From Campanula takesimana (lineage: Eukaryota > Streptophyta > Magnoliopsida > Asterales > Campanulaceae): 64,000 nt of DNA. Positions 10,242 through 23,871 of this stretch are shown piece by piece. Positions within the stretch are counted from its first letter, which is position 1, and each line of letters begins with the position of its first letter. A program made the position numbers and the translations under genes. The notes under the pieces were generated by a model. The model saw only the letters and a program-made list of their open reading frames with translations, ran no database searches and was not told the DNA's origin. Location of the stretch: contig JAOWBW010000489.1 in assembly GCA_026119855.1 (NCBI GenBank), forward strand, positions 620,001-684,000. The letters run 5' to 3'.

Positions 10242-13200
10242 ATGACTACTAACACTCAATCAATTTCGTTGCGATCGATCCTTGAGAAGGATAAGCTCCA
10301 AGAGAATGGTACGAACTTTATGGATTGGATCCGTATCCTAAGAATTGTTCTTAGGCAAGAGGATAAGTTGTACATTCTCGATGGGCCTCTTCCTGCTGAA
10401 CCAGAACCTACTGCCCCTAGGGCAGAAAGAGACAGTTACAAGAAACATCGTAATGATTCTAGAGATGTAAGCTGTCTCATGCTTGCTACTATGTGCTCAA
10501 AACTCCAACAAAGTTTGGAGCATTTAGAAGCCTATGAGATAGGCATGGAGTTAAGAGCCATGTTTCAAGAACAAGCTAGGCAAGAGAGGTACAAGACCAT
10601 TGTTGCATTCACTACTTGCAAAATGAATGAAGGGCAACAAGTGAGTCCTCACATGCTGAAAATGAAAGGTTATGTAGAGCACTTTGAGAAACTTGGCTAT
10701 CCAATCCCATTGGAGCTAGCCACGGATCTCATTCTTAATTCATTGCCTAAAAGTTATAATCAGTTTGTGATGAATTATAACATGCATGGAATGGATAAGA
10801 ATCTCTCCGAGTTGCATGGGATGCTTAAAACTGCGGAGATGAAGATTGCGGAGAAAGGTTCTCCCGTGCTCTTAGTTCATGATGGGAAGAAGGCTGGTGC
10901 CAAAGGAAAGGGTAAGAAAGTTGTCAAACCCAAGATAAGCAAGCCAAGTGTTGCCAAGGCTTCTGAGGCAAAACCCGATTCACAAAAGGATGCAATTTGT
11001 TTCCATTGTCAAGTGATTGGTCATTGGAAACGTAATTGCAAGGCTTTCTTGGAAGAGCAAAAGAAGAAGAAGGGCAGCAAGGCTGCGTCGACTTCAGGTA
11101 TCTATATGATAGATATTCTCCTTTCTACCACTGATTCTTGGGTATTGGATACTGGATGTGGTTCTCACATTTGTTTAAATGTGCAGGGTCTAAAGAATAG
11201 GAGACTACTTAAAGAGGGTGAAGTAGACCTACGCGTGGGGAATGGAGCAAGAGTTGATGCATTAGCCGTAGGGACTTATGAAGTCACTTTACCTTCCGGT
11301 TTAATACTTGTTTTGAACAATTGCTATTATGCACCAGATTTAATTAAAAATATTATTTCAATTTCTTGTTTGGATAATGAAGGCTTTAAGTTTCTTATTG
11401 AGAATAAGAAATTTTCTATTTATTTAAATGATGTGCTTTATGGTATTGCTAATTCATTTAATGGCCTTTATGTCTTGGATGTCAAGAATGAAAATAATGA
11501 AAATGTCTATCATATAAATAAGAAATCTAAACCTAATGATGTAAATCATACCTATTTATGGCATTGCCGTCTTGGTCATATTAATGAGAAGCGTATCTCA
11601 AAACTCCATGGGGACGGACTTTTGGGTTCATGTGACCTCGAGTCATATGATACTTGTGAGTCGTGTCTTCTTGGAAAAATGACTAAGACACCTTTTACCA
11701 AGCTAGGTGAAAGGGCAAGCGACTTATTGGAGTTGATACATTCCGATGTATGCGGACCATTAAGTAGCAATGCTAGGGGAGGATTTCAATACTTCATAAC
11801 CTTCACTGATGATTATAGTAGATTTGGGTATGTTTACCTAATGAAACATAAAAGTGAAGTATTTGAGATATTTAGAATATTTCAAAATGAAGTAGAAAAA
11901 CAACTTGGCAAAAGTATTAAGGCACTTCGATCATATCGTGGTGGAGAATACTTAAGCCAAGAATTTGATGATCATCTAAAGAATTGTGGAATAGTTTCAC
12001 AATTGACTCCACCCGGAACACCACAATGGAATGGTGTGTCTGAGAGGAGAAATCGGACTTTGTTAGACATGGTTCGATCAATGATGAGTCAAGTTGATCT
12101 TCCAATATCCTTTTGGGGTTACGCTCTAGAAACTGCTGCTTTCACACTAAATCGTGTTCCAACTAAATCGGTTCAAAAGACTCCATATGAGATGTGGAGC
12201 GGAAAGAAGCCTTGTCTGTCTTTCATGAAGATTTGGGGTTGTGAAGCTTTTGTCAAAAGACTTGTCTCAGACAAACTTGCACACAAATCTGATAAATGTA
12301 TTTTTGTGGGATATCCTAAGGAAACTAAAGGATATTACTTTTACAACCGTGAGGACAACAAAGTGTTTGTTGCCCGAAATGGTGTCTTTCTAGAGAAAGA
12401 GTTTCTCTCGAAAGAAATCAGTGGGAGTAAAATAAATCTTGAAGAAATTCGAGACCCAGAAAATAACATTGAACCAATAGTGGAACAAGAACAAGAACCA
12501 CAAGTAGTTGTGGAACCTGTTCAAAATACACAAGCAACTCGCAGATCTAGTAGGTTACGATCCGAGCCCGAGAGATATGGATTTCTCGTAACGGATAGTA
12601 ATGAGGTGGAAATCATTGAGAATGATGAACTGTCAACCTACCAAGAGGCGATGTCTTCTCCTGATTCGGATAAGTGGCTTGGAGCAATGGAATCTGAATT
12701 GCAATCCATGCAAGACAATCAAGTTTGGAATTTGATTGATGCGCCCGAAGGTGTAAAAACCATAGGATGCAAATGGGTCTTCAAGAAGAAGACTGACATG
12801 GATGGGAAGGTGCATACTTACAAAGCTAGACTTGTAGCGAAGGGTTATAGGCAAGTTCATGGTATTGACTATGATGAGACCTTTCCACCCGTAGCAATGA
12901 TCAAGTCTATAAGAATTCTGCTTGCCATTGCCGCATATCATGACTATGAAATATGGCAAATGGATGTCAAAACCGCTTTCCTAAATGGAAAAATTCAAGA
13001 GGATGTGTATATGACACAACCGGAAGGTTTTGAACAGAATTCTAAGGTATGCAAATTGCAGAGATCCATCTATGGATTAAAGCAAGCTTCAAGGAGTTGG
13101 AATCTCCGTTTTGATGAATCGGTCAAAGAGTTTAGTTTCATCAAGAACGAAGATGAGCCTTGTGTATACAAGAAGATTAGTGGGAGCATAGTGCTTTTCC

Positions 13201-14201
13201 TTGTTTTATACGTGGATGACATATTGCTCATTGGAAACGACATTCCTACACTTCAGTCTGTGAAGACTTGATTAGGAAAGTGCTTCGCAATGAAAGATAT
13301 GGGTGAAGCCGCATATATACTTGGCATTAAGATCTATAGAGATAGATCAAGGAGGCTACTTGGTTTAAGCCAAAGTACATACATTGACAAGGTCATTAGA
13401 AGATTCCGCATGGAAAATTCTAAGAGAGGAACCTTACCAGTGTTACATAGAGTTTCTCTAAGCAAGACTCAATGTCCTAAGACAAACGATGAGCGTGAGA
13501 AAATGAATGATGTTCCATATGCTTCGGCAATTGGGTCCATCATGTATGCCATGATTTGTACTAGGCCGGATGTATCTTATGCTTTGAGCATGACAAGTAG
13601 ATACCAATCCGACCCTGGCGAAAATCACTGGGTAGCTGTAAAAGCGATTCTTAAGTACTTGAGAAGGACTAAAGATTCATTTTTGGTCTATGGAGGAATG
13701 GAAGATGATCTCGTTGTAAATGCCTACACGGATGCAAGCTTCCAAACCGACAAAGATGATAGCCGATCGCAATTGGGTTTTGTGTTTATGTTAAATGGTG
13801 GAGCTGTAAGCTGGAAGAGTTCCAAGCAAAGTATAACCGCTGATTCTACAACAGAAGCTGAGTATATTGCTGCATCGGATGCTGCAAAGGAAGCTGTTTG
13901 GATTAAGAAGTTCATCACTGAACTTGAAGTGGTTCCTAGTATTGCTAATCCAATAGACCTTTATTGCGATAATAATGGTGCTATTGCTCAAGCAAAGGAA
14001 CCAAGATCACATCAGAAATCCAAACACATACTTAGGCGTTTTCATATCATTCGAGAAATCGTTGATAGGGGAGACGTAAATATATGCAGAGTACCTACTG
14101 ATGATAATGTTGCGGACCCGCTAACAAAGGGACTTCCACAAGCTAAACATGATGGTCATGTTAGGTCCATGGGTATTAGATACATGGGAGATTGGGCCTA
14201 G
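10242..14201 (+). pseudogene. Copia A gag-pol, one frame broken by a single TGA
   Basis: This is the gag-protease-integrase-RT-RNase H polyprotein of a Copia element. A UBN2-type gag occupies about residues 10-250. A zinc knuckle CFHCQVIGHWKRNC lies at 10998-11040. The protease motif is WVLDTGCGSHIC at 11140-11175. The HHCC finger runs from LWHCRLGH to CESCLLG. The RT has KWVFKKK and YVDDILL (about 13210). RNase H has AYTDASFQ, then TTEAEYIAASDAAKEAVW. The order protease-integrase-RT is diagnostic of Copia. The frame is open from the ATG at 10242 to 14201 except for TGA at 13269-13271, where the family normally has Trp before LGKCFAMKDMGEA. The codon at 11934-11936 is TAT (Tyr) where the second Asp of the DD35E triad is expected (RSxRGGEY, 35 residues before the Glu of SERRNR). 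Both changes should abolish autonomous transposition. Confidence 0.93.
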
Positions 14202-14202
14202 G

Positions 14203-14215
14203 GCAAGTGGGAGAT
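14203..14215 (+). other. Polypurine tract of Copia A
   Basis: gcaagtgggagat lies directly before the 3' LTR and matches (reverse complement) the PPT of element B at 16378-16392. Confidence 0.7.
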
Positions 14216-14900
14216 TGTTGGTAGTGGTGCCCTAGGCACGTTTAATAAACGTTGTAATTGTTATCATATCAATAAAGAGATGTTTTGATTATTATTGTTG
14301 TTCATGTTTACTTATAATAATCTCCGTCCCTAGTACTTGTTAAGCACTAGTATAAAGGCTAAATGATCATGGGATGATCATGTTAGATTTATGGTACTTG
14401 TTTGGAACAAGGTACTGGACATGACCCGCTGTATGAGATTTATGTCATGGTCTATGTCAAACATATATCTCATATTAGTTATGTCATTTGAATCCTTAGA
14501 CATGAAGTTATTATAGTCTTCCACTTGATGAACATTATGTTTGACATATTCAAACGCTACCTTTAACTGGGTAGTTATAAAGGGTATGATTGGCATAATC
14601 GGATTCACGTAGGGAAGAATAATAAGCTAAATGGATTTGTCCCTCCACGGAGAGATGTCAAGCTTGGGCCTCTCGTAGGAATGATGTTGATGAAATGTTC
14701 GGCCGGACTCAAATGAATTGATTGGATCAATGTCATTTGGATTATCAACATATTCAGAATCGAGAAAGTATTGAACAAAACATGTTGACTGTTTGACCAT
14801 GACTTATGTTCAATGACATTGTGGACAAAGGGATTATGACATATTCTAAAGGAATGCCAACTTGTATCTAGTTATACTATTTGGGTAGGTATGACGGTTT
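14216..14900 (+). mobile_element. 3' LTR of Copia A, first part
   Basis: It begins TGTTGGTAGTGGTGCC. It is interrupted after 14900 by element B, whose target duplication ggttt is 14896-14900. The LTR resumes at 23069. Confidence 0.92.
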
Positions 14901-16377
14901 TGTTGGGTTTCGTGGTCACATGCGCAGCGGAAGATAGGCATTTAAAATTTAATGAAACCCAAAGCCCATAGATCCATTCATATGATTAAGTCAAATACAT
15001 GCATAATGAATACTAGAATACTAACCCTTGATGCCTTTGATTTTGCAACCTTGAATTCGATGGAGGCTTGAAATCTTGATCATGGACAAGGCAAGAATCA
15101 CGAACTTTGAAGATGATGAATTTCACCCTCTAGCGGTATCCACACGCGAACGAATATCAAGAACACTTGATCTTGGTTGCTAGACCAAATTATGAAACAC
15201 GTTTTCATAATTAAATATGAACTATATGGAATTTTATTTGTGTATAATTTTTTTCTTCAATCTAGGATTTCTTAGAACAAAATAAAACCCTCTCAAACTC
15301 TTTGGAGGCTTGCACAAACCTTTTTTTTTTTGCTGAGTTATGGCCGAATTCTGATGTTTATACACAAGTAAGACCTATTCCAAATAGGAAACTTGTCTTA
15401 AAACTCGTCCAAAATTCGATTCCGGGTCAAATTAGGAATCTGCCCCCGACATCACCGTGCGGCCGCCCAAACCAAGGCGTGCGGCCGCCCGGTTTTCTGT
15501 GCGGTCGCCCAGTCTTGCCGTGCGGTCGCCCACAGAGTCCAGATGGCCAGAAAATCCAATTTTCCATAATTTCCAATATAGTCCTTATTTAGGATTCGTT
15601 CTATTGTGTGTGACCCTCTAGGATTATACTAAGTTGGCAATGGGTTCAAACATGAAACCATAAGATATGATTAGGTTCTAGCAAACCGTCATACCTACCC
15701 AATTAATATAACTAGATACAAGTTCGCATTCCTTTTAGAACATGTCATAATCCCTTTGTCCAGATGTCATTGAACACAAGTCATGGTCAACAAGTCAACT
15801 TGTATTGTTCAATACTTTCTCGATTCCGAATATGTTGATAATTCAAATGATATTGATCCAATCAATTCATTTGAGTTTGGCCAAACATTTTCATCAACAT
15901 CATTCCTTCGAGTGGCCCAAGCTTGACATCTCTCCGAAGAGGGACAAATCCATTTGGCTTATTATTCTTCCCTACGTGAATCCAATCATGCCAATCATAC
16001 CCTTTATAACTACCGTGTTAAGGCAGCGTTTGAATATGTCAAACATAATCTTCATCAAGTGGAAGACTATAATAACTCCATGTCTAAGGATTCAAATGAC
16101 ATAACTAATATGAGATTTATATATGACATAGACCATGACATAAATCTCATACAGCGGGTCATGTCCAGTACCTTGTTCCAAACAAGTACCCATAAATCTA
16201 ACATGATCATCCCATGATCATTTAGCCTTTATACTAGTGCTTAACAAGCTCTAGGGACGGAGATTATTATAAGCAAACACGAGCCATAATAATAATCTTA
16301 TTATCTCTTTATCATTATGAATAAAATGATAACTTACACAACGTTTATCAAACGTGCCTAGGGCACCAACACCAACA
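14901..16377 (-). mobile_element. 3' LTR of Copia B (minus)
   Basis: On the plus strand it runs TGTTGGGTTTCG ... CAACA. It carries a cluster of gtgcggccgccc / gtgcggtcgccc words at about 15459-15535, and a TATA-like box (plus strand gtttatacac) near 15358. Confidence 0.92.
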
Positions 16378-16429
16378 ATCTCCCACTTGCCCTAGGCCCA
16401 ATTTCCTAGGTATCCAATACCCATGGACC

Positions 16430-19400
16430 TAACATGACCATCTTGTCTTATCTTGTGGAAGTCCCATTGTTTAGCGTGTCCGCAACGTTATCATTACTTG
16501 GTACTTTGCATATATTTACGTCTCCCTTATCAACGATTTCTCGAACGATAAGAAAACGACTAAGTATGTGTTTGGATTTAGGATGTGCCCTTGGTTCCTT
16601 TGCTTGATCAATAGCACCACTATTATCACTAATAAAGTCTATTGAATTAGCAATACTAGGAACCATCTTTAGTTCACCAATGAACTTCTTAATCCAAACA
16701 ACTTCCTTTGCAGCATCTAATGCAGCAATATACTTAGATTTTAGTCGTAGAATTAGTGACTGTACTCTTCTTGGAACCATTCCAACTTACAGCTTCACTA
16801 TTATTTATAAAACTCGATTGCGATTTCTGAGATCATCTTCCATCCCTCCATAGATCATAACAATTCTTTAGTCCTTCTAAAGTACTTTAAGAATTGTTTC
16901 ACAGCCATCTAGTGATTCTCACTGGTTGTCGGATTAATATCTACTCGTCATGCTCCAAGCATTTAGATATATCCGGCTTAGTACTTATCATGGTATGATG
17001 GATCCAATTGCCGAAGCAAATGGCATCCCATTCATTCTTCTCATGCTCATCATTTGTCTCAGGACATTTGAGTCTTTGCATAGAAAACTCCATGTAACAT
17101 TAACAACCGTCCTCTCTCAGAATTTTCCTTGCGGAATCTTCTAATGACTTTGTCAATGTATGTACTTTGGCTTAATCAATTAGCTTCTTCGATCTATCTC
17201 TATAGATCTTAATGCCAAGGACATATGCAGTTTCATCCATATTCTTTATTGCGAAACACTTTTTTAACAAAGTCTTTGCAGACTAACGTGTAGGAATTTC
17301 GTTTCCAATGAGCAATATGTCATCCACATATTTAATTTAAGGAATATCACTATGCTCCCACTAATCTTCTTGTATATACAAGGTTCATCTTCGTTATTGA
17401 TCAAGTCAAACTCTTTTGATTTATCAAAACGGAGATTCCAACTCCCACAAGTTTGCTTTAATCCATCCAATGGATTTCTGCAACTTTCATAATTTATCAG
17501 AATTTTCTTTGACTGTCAAAACCTTTAGGTTGTATCCAATACATCCTTAAGTGAGTTCCCGTTGAGGAACACTTGTTTTGACATCATTTTGTCAATTTTC
17601 ATATTCCAAATATGAACATGTGACTACGAGAATTCTAGTAAATTTCTTTGCTATCCATGTAAATTTTTTTCCAAGAAAACTCATTCCTCTCCTTTGGTTT
17701 TTACACCTTAGGTTAGAATGATCAAGTTCCAAACTTGATTATTACACATGGGTTGCCTTTTAGATTTCATGACTCCAAGTCATTAATCTAAATATGTGGA
17801 GTTGACATTGCATCTTTGATAGGTGGTAAATACTTCATTCCAAATGAACTTTACCTCAACACTTTCTATTTTGAAATATCCAATATTTCTTGCAATAGAT
17901 TGTGTCCTATCACATACGCAAGTTCTTGTATATCATTTGAACGGACTTTTCACGACTCCTTGTGAAAACTTGTTCAACTTCCATCTTAGGTTAAAATATA
18001 TATTTTCTAGGTCTCAAACCATTCGAGATACATTTTACTCCCACTGATTCTTTTAGAGATAAACCATTTATCTAGAAAAGTATCATCATAATCAACAAAC
18101 CATTTGTTTCTTATGAGTAAAATTATATCCTCAAGTTTCCTTAGGATATCCCATGAAAATATATTTATTAGATTTAAATGTGAGTGTGTCCCAGACAACT
18201 CTTTTCCAAAAGGTCTCACCATCTTAAATCTTTGCGAAAGGCAAACCGAGTTTTCTTTCATCTTTTAACCTCTCTTGATGGAATTCAGATTAGGATAATC
18301 ATAGCGGTTTCAAATACATAACCCCAAAACAAATAACGGAAGATCTATTTGACTTAGTCATCCAATTAACCATATCCAATAAGGTTCTTATACTTCCATG
18401 CAGAGACATCATTTAAAATGATGTTCTTAGTGAAGTTAATTTGTGAAACCATTTCACAACTTTAATGATGACTGTCAAATTCTTGGTTCAATTATTTGTC
18501 ATTATGATCCAATCAGAATCTTTGAATAGTTTTACCAAGTATAAAAAAAAATTTCTTTTAGCATTTCTTCTTAATGCACCATACACATCAAAATGTATTA
18601 GGTCAATTAAGATATTAGCCTTTTACCAATCATAGTAAAAGATGTCTTGGTCCAAGTAAATAAGATTTGCATAAATCATGTGATTCCAAATCATATGACT
18701 TAAAACTCCCTCCCATGGAATTTTAGATATGCATCTTTTATTTATTTGATCAAAACAATAATGCATAAAGAATTTTAATTATTTATGTTATAGCCTTTAT
18801 TACTTTGTTCTTCAAGATTTAGGATATAAGATTTATTTATATGATAACACAATGAAGTAAATCATAATAAATAAATCACTTTTCTTATTCCAAACAAGAA
18901 ATTAATATCCTTCATTATCTTTTAACAAAATAATGTTTTCTACTTCATCAGTAAAGTCACTTTACAAGTGTTCTACGAACAATGTTGCAACCATTGCATC
19001 ATTACCGTTTGTAGATAAAACTTTACTATAAGTAGTCTTTCATTTTACTAATTATTCTGGTATCCAATACCCAATAATTAAATTTAGAAAGAATAATTTA
19101 TAACATAAAATTCCCAAGTGGTAGTCCCACTACCATTCCTTTTATTGATCATCCAGAATTTTGACTACAATTCTAAATGGTCAATCCAATTGCCATTTTA
19201 ACAAATTGCATCAATTAGAGTTATTATTTTAACCATAATTATTTCTTTTAGGTTTGACAACTCTTGTCTTACCTTTCTTTTGGCACTTGGCCCTTTTCCT
19301 TATGAACCATGAGCTCTGGAGAACCATTCTCCAATATTTTCATCTTTGCAGTTTTTAGCATGTTAATGTAATTCGAAGAAATTCTTATTCATTCTAAACA

Positions 19401-19916
19401 TGTCATAGTCCATCACAAAGTGATTATAACTCTTAGTCAATGAATTAAGAATAAGATCCATGGCTAGCTCCAATCCAATTGGACTCCCAAGTTTCTCAAG
19501 ATGCTCTTTGTAGCCATTATCTTAAGCATGTGAGGTTCCACTTATTACCCTTTACTCCTTTTGCAAGAAGTGAATGCAATAATGGTTTTATACCTCTCTT
19601 GCTTAGATTGCTCTTTGAAACATGTAACTCAACTCCACGCCTATCCAATAGGCTTCCACAAGTTCCAAACTTTGTTGGAGTTTAAGAACACATAATCGTG
19701 AGCATGCGACAACTCACATTCCTAGAATCATACTCATGATTCTTGTGATTGTCTATTCCGGCATTGGGTTCTTTAGGAATAGGCCCATCAAGAATGTACA
19801 ACCCATCTCTTGCCTTAGAACCATTCTTAGGCTCAGGATCCAATCCATGAAGTTTGTACCATTCTCTTTGAAGCTCATCCTTCTAAAGGATTGATCGCAA
19901 CGAAGTTAGTTGTCAT
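16430..19916 (-). pseudogene. Copia B gag-pol, heavily decayed
   Basis: Homology to A's polyprotein runs from a gag start at 19916 (ATGACAACTAAC, as in A) to an RNase H end near 16448. Recognisable pieces are the gag start at 19700-19916, a stretch before RT with KRISGSKMYLEW at 18007-18070 (A has KEISGSKINLEE), RT with GLKQTCGSWNLRFDKS at 17410-17470, and RNase H with YIAALDAAKEVVWIKKFI at 16660-16735. Frames change repeatedly and stops abound. Total span is about 3.5 kb against 3.96 kb in A, so there are net deletions. It cannot encode a functional polyprotein and must have moved using proteins from another copy, if its LTR similarity reflects recent transposition. Confidence 0.88.
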
Positions 19917-21571
19917 TATCTACAACTCATGCAAAATTTCCAAAATTTTACAAGTACCAATCTCATTAAAGAGATAAATAATGTATTTTCCAAAAATACT
20001 CCCACTAAATTATATAACCTTCATATGCATCCAATGTATAATATAATTTGAATGGGTTAAGATCCAACTTTAATTTAATTTTAAGTCCGCTATGGCGGAT
20101 TACACAAAATCAAATTAATTAGGTAGACAACCCTGTCAATGATATCTCATATGACTCTTAGATCCTTTTATGAGATTCTTTTGAAATCGGGCTAAGATCC
20201 AACTTTAATTTAAATTTGAGTCCACGGAGGCGGACCGCTCAAAACCAAATTAATTAGGTAGACAATTTCTTGTCAATCATATCTCATATGATTCTTAGGA
20301 ATCCAATTTTAAAAGCATGTTTAATCTCATCTTTGCCTAAGGCCCAAAACTGTTTTGACGCCCAATTAAGTCTAACCATTTTAAACGCATGGTTGATGTG
20401 CCTCGCTAGGGCGTGCCCACATCATCCATCTTGCTCATACATAGATAAAGTTAATGCACCTCTCTAGGGCGAACCCACATTAAAATCACCCATGCACTAA
20501 CAAGTGTTTTAATCATGGCGTGGCAAGAAGACTTAAAACTTTCTTTGAAGGTTCATCACATATAGCATACAACATATTTATGAGCACACAAGATAAACAT
20601 GTTATGCATCAAGTTTAGTCACTAAACTAATCTCCATTAATTTAAGCACAACATTTATGTTTCATTAGTTTCTCTATAATTATGGGGATGAGACTATTTC
20701 AACTTTGGTTATTATCTCCAAATCAAGACAACAAGAAGTGCGGCCGAACTAAGCCATAAGGCAACCACAATTCCGCACTAATTCAAGAAACCAAGAAAGT
20801 AGTCCATGTGGCCGAAACTAAGCAATAGATGGTCTCGATGAACGTAGGCCAATTGCATTCACAATTCCACATGGATCTCCAATCATTGAATCAAGAACTT
20901 TGTTTCTCAATTTTAGCAATTATGAACTCTTCATAATTCTAACTTCGTTTTATCTTTGAAACTTTGATTGCGATCAAGTTTGGGAAACACAATCTCGATG
21001 AACGTAGATTAGCCATCCAAACCTTGAACCAATCTTGGAATCACAAGACTAAAACAAATAGGAAAATCAAACCCCAAGATCCACACCCAAACCAACTACC
21101 CAAAACCCATTCCAGATCAGCAGGTCTGGCCTGGTTTTGTTACTGGTTCGGTTGGACCTCTCAAAAATTCCAAATTCAGATTTTCACCAAAATCAGAACA
21201 GAAACCTGGTACTGTGCGGCCGCCCAGAAGGCACTGTGCGGTCGCCCAAAAGTGTGCGGCCGCACACGTTATTATGTGCGGTAGCCCAAGTTGATCAGAA
21301 GGAATTTTTAAGTTTTGAAAATTTGTCTCAAAATTGTTTTTCCCCGATTATTAAAACCATGATCCAATCAGAATTAATAATCAAACAATTCATAATCCAT
21401 CATAATATTTATTGCGATTGAATCGTGCGATTAAAGTTGTAAAACAATAAACCACATAAAATCACATAACACATAAACATCATATAATCCAATATTCATA
21501 TCATGTTAGGCACATAAACAATTTATATACACACAACATGATCTAGTATTGAAATAATCAACATGAACGGG
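19917..21571 (-). other. Untranslated leader of Copia B
   Basis: Homologous to A's leader in reverse complement. GC-rich words lie at 21213-21280 (gtgcggccgccc, gtgcggtcgccc, gtgcggccgcac). A tandem duplication of about 127 bp is visible around 20050-20310: the phrase aaattaattaggtagacaa occurs at about 20111 and 20248, with an associated gatccaactttaattta in each copy. Confidence 0.65.
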
Positions 21572-21583
21572 GCTCTGATACCA
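21572..21583 (-). other. Primer binding site of Copia B
   Basis: On the plus strand gctctgatacca, which is TGGTATCAGAGC on the minus strand, one base from the LTR end at 21585. Confidence 0.9.
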
Positions 21584-21584
21584 C

Positions 21585-23063
21585 TGTTGGGTTTCGTGGT
21601 CACATGCGCAGCGGAAGATAGGCATTTAAAATTTAATGAAACCCAAAGCCCATAGATCCATTCATATGATTAAGTCAAATACATGCATAATGAATACTAG
21701 AATACTAACCCTTGATGCCTTTGATTTTGCAACCTTGAATTCGATGGAGGCTTGAAATCTTGATCATGGACAAGGCAAGAATCACGAACTTTGAAGATGA
21801 TGAATTTCACCCTCTAGCGGTATCCACACGCGAACGAATATCAAGAACACTTGATCTTGGTTGCTAGACCAAATTATGAAACACGTTTTCATAATTAAAT
21901 ATGAACTATATGGAATTTTATTTGTGTATAATTTTGTTCTTCAATCTAGAATTTCTTAGAACAAAATAAAACCCTCTCAAACTCTTTGGAGGCTTGCACA
22001 AACCTTTTTTTTTTGCTGAGTTATGGCCGAATTCTGATGTTTATACACAAGTAAGACCTATTCCAAATAGGAAACTTGTGTTAAAACCCGTCCAAAATTC
22101 GATTCCGGGTCAAATTAGGAATCTGCCCCCGACATCACCGTGCGGCCGCCCAAACCAAGGCGTGCGGCCGCCCGGTTTTCTGTGCGGTCGCCCAGTCTTG
22201 CCGTGCGGTCGCCCACAGAGCCCAGATGGCCAGAAAATCCAATTTTCCAAAATTTCCAATATAGTCCTTATTTAGGATTCGTTCTATTGTGTGTGACCCT
22301 CTAGGATTATACTAAGTTGGCAATGGGTTCAAACATGAAACCATAAGATATGATTAGGTTCTAGCAAACCGTCATACCTACCCAATTAATATAACTAGAT
22401 ACAAGTTCGCATTCCTTTTAGAACATGTCATAATCCCTTTGTCCAGATGTCATTGAACACAAGTCATGGTCAACAAGTCAACTTGTATTGTTCAATACTT
22501 TCTCGATTCCGAATATGTTGATAATTCAAATGATATTGATCCAATCAATTCATTTGAGTTTGGCCAAACATTTTCATTAACATCATTCCTTCGAGGGGCC
22601 CAAGCTTGACATCTCTCCGAAGAGGGACAAATCCATTTGGCTTATTATTCTTCCCTACGTGAATCCAATCATGCCAATCATACCCTTTATAACTACCGTG
22701 TTAAGGCAGCATTTGAATATGTCAAACATAATCTTCATCAAGTGGAAGACTATAATAACTTCATGTCTAAGGATTCAAATGACATAACTAATATGAGATT
22801 TATATATGACATAGACCATGACATAAATCTCATACAGCGGGTCATGTCCAGTACCTTGTTCCAAACAAGTACCCATAAATCTAACATGATCATCCCATGA
22901 TCATTTAGCCTTTATACTAGTGCTTAACAAGCTCTAGGGACGGAGATTATTATCAGCAAACACGAGCCATAATAATAATAATCTTATTATCTCTTTATCA
23001 TTATGAATAAAATGATAACTTACACAACGTTTAACAAATGTGCCTAGGGCACCAACACCAACA
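21585..23063 (-). mobile_element. 5' LTR of Copia B (minus)
   Basis: Near-identical to 14901-16377. The GC-rich words are at about 22138-22212. Confidence 0.92.
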
Positions 23064-23068
23064 GGTTT

Positions 23069-23866
23069 GCTAGAACCTAATCATATCTTATGGTTTCATG
23101 TTTGAACCCATTGACAACTTAGTATAATCCTAGAGGGTCACACACAATAGAACGAATTATAAATAAGGACTATATTGGAATTTTAGAATTTCTGGGAATC
23201 TGGGGAAGTGGGCGACCGCACAGTGTGGACTGGTCGGCCGCACACTTAGCTCAATTTTGTAGCAGTTTGTTTCAGATAGTTGTGCGACCGCACAGTGTAT
23301 TCTGGGCGGCCGCACAGTACTGTCGGGTGGCAGATTCCTAATTTGATTAGGAAACGAATTTTGGACGGATTTTGACACAAGTTTCCTATTTGGAATAGGT
23401 CCTACTTGTGTATAAAAGACCAAATTCGGCCAGCATTCTTCCCCAATGATTTTGTGAGTCTCCAAAGAGTTTGAGAGAGGTTTTATTTTGTTCTAAGACA
23501 TCTTTGATTGAAGAACAAAATAATACACAAATAAAATTCCATATAGTCATATTCAATTGTGAAAGTGTGTTTCATAATTGTTGGTCTAGCAACCAAGATC
23601 AAGAAGCTCCTTGATATTCGTTCGTGGTGTGGATACCGCTAGAGGGTGAATCTTATCATCTTCAAAGTTCGTGTTCTTACTTTCTTCGTGATCAAGCTTC
23701 AAATCCCCACCAAGATCAAAGCTAGAATTCAAAGTCGTCAAGGGTTAGTTTTTCCTCTATTCATAGTATTGTATTTGATTTAATCATATGAACGGATCTA
23801 TGGGCTTTGGGTTTCATAAATTTTAAATGCTATATTCCGCTGCACATGTTACTCCGAAACCCAACA
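23069..23866 (+). mobile_element. 3' LTR of Copia A, second part
   Basis: Continues A's 3' LTR after B and ends CAACA at 23866, followed by target duplication ggtgt. It retains the GCG(A/G)CCGCAC words at about 23210-23320 and the tataaaag box near 23412. Confidence 0.92.
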
Positions 23867-23871
23867 GGTGT

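Larger units (their letters stand above)
14901..23063 (-). mobile_element. Copia element B, minus strand, nested in A's 3' LTR
   Basis: It is flanked by ggttt at 14896-14900 and 23064-23068. LTRs are 14901-16377 and 21585-23063, with the PPT next to the left LTR and the PBS next to the right one, which fixes minus orientation. It is the same family as A but a distinct subfamily. By eye its LTRs differ by about 13 substitutions and two short indels in 1478 bp, while its coding region is full of stops and indels. Confidence 0.93.
7229..23866 (+). mobile_element. Copia element A (whole, containing nested element B)
   Basis: It is bounded by the 5-bp target duplication ggtgt at 7224-7228 and 23867-23871. 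Layout: 5' LTR, PBS, leader, gag-pol, polypurine tract, then a 3' LTR split by B. Removing B leaves 8470 bp. The 5' terminus is TT rather than TG, a point change. By eye the two LTRs differ at roughly 20 of about 1484 sites. Confidence 0.9.

Noticed and set aside
11576..12959. Antisense frames within Copia A (for example 12633-12959)
   Set aside because: They are mirror frames of a strongly supported gag-pol and show no domain.
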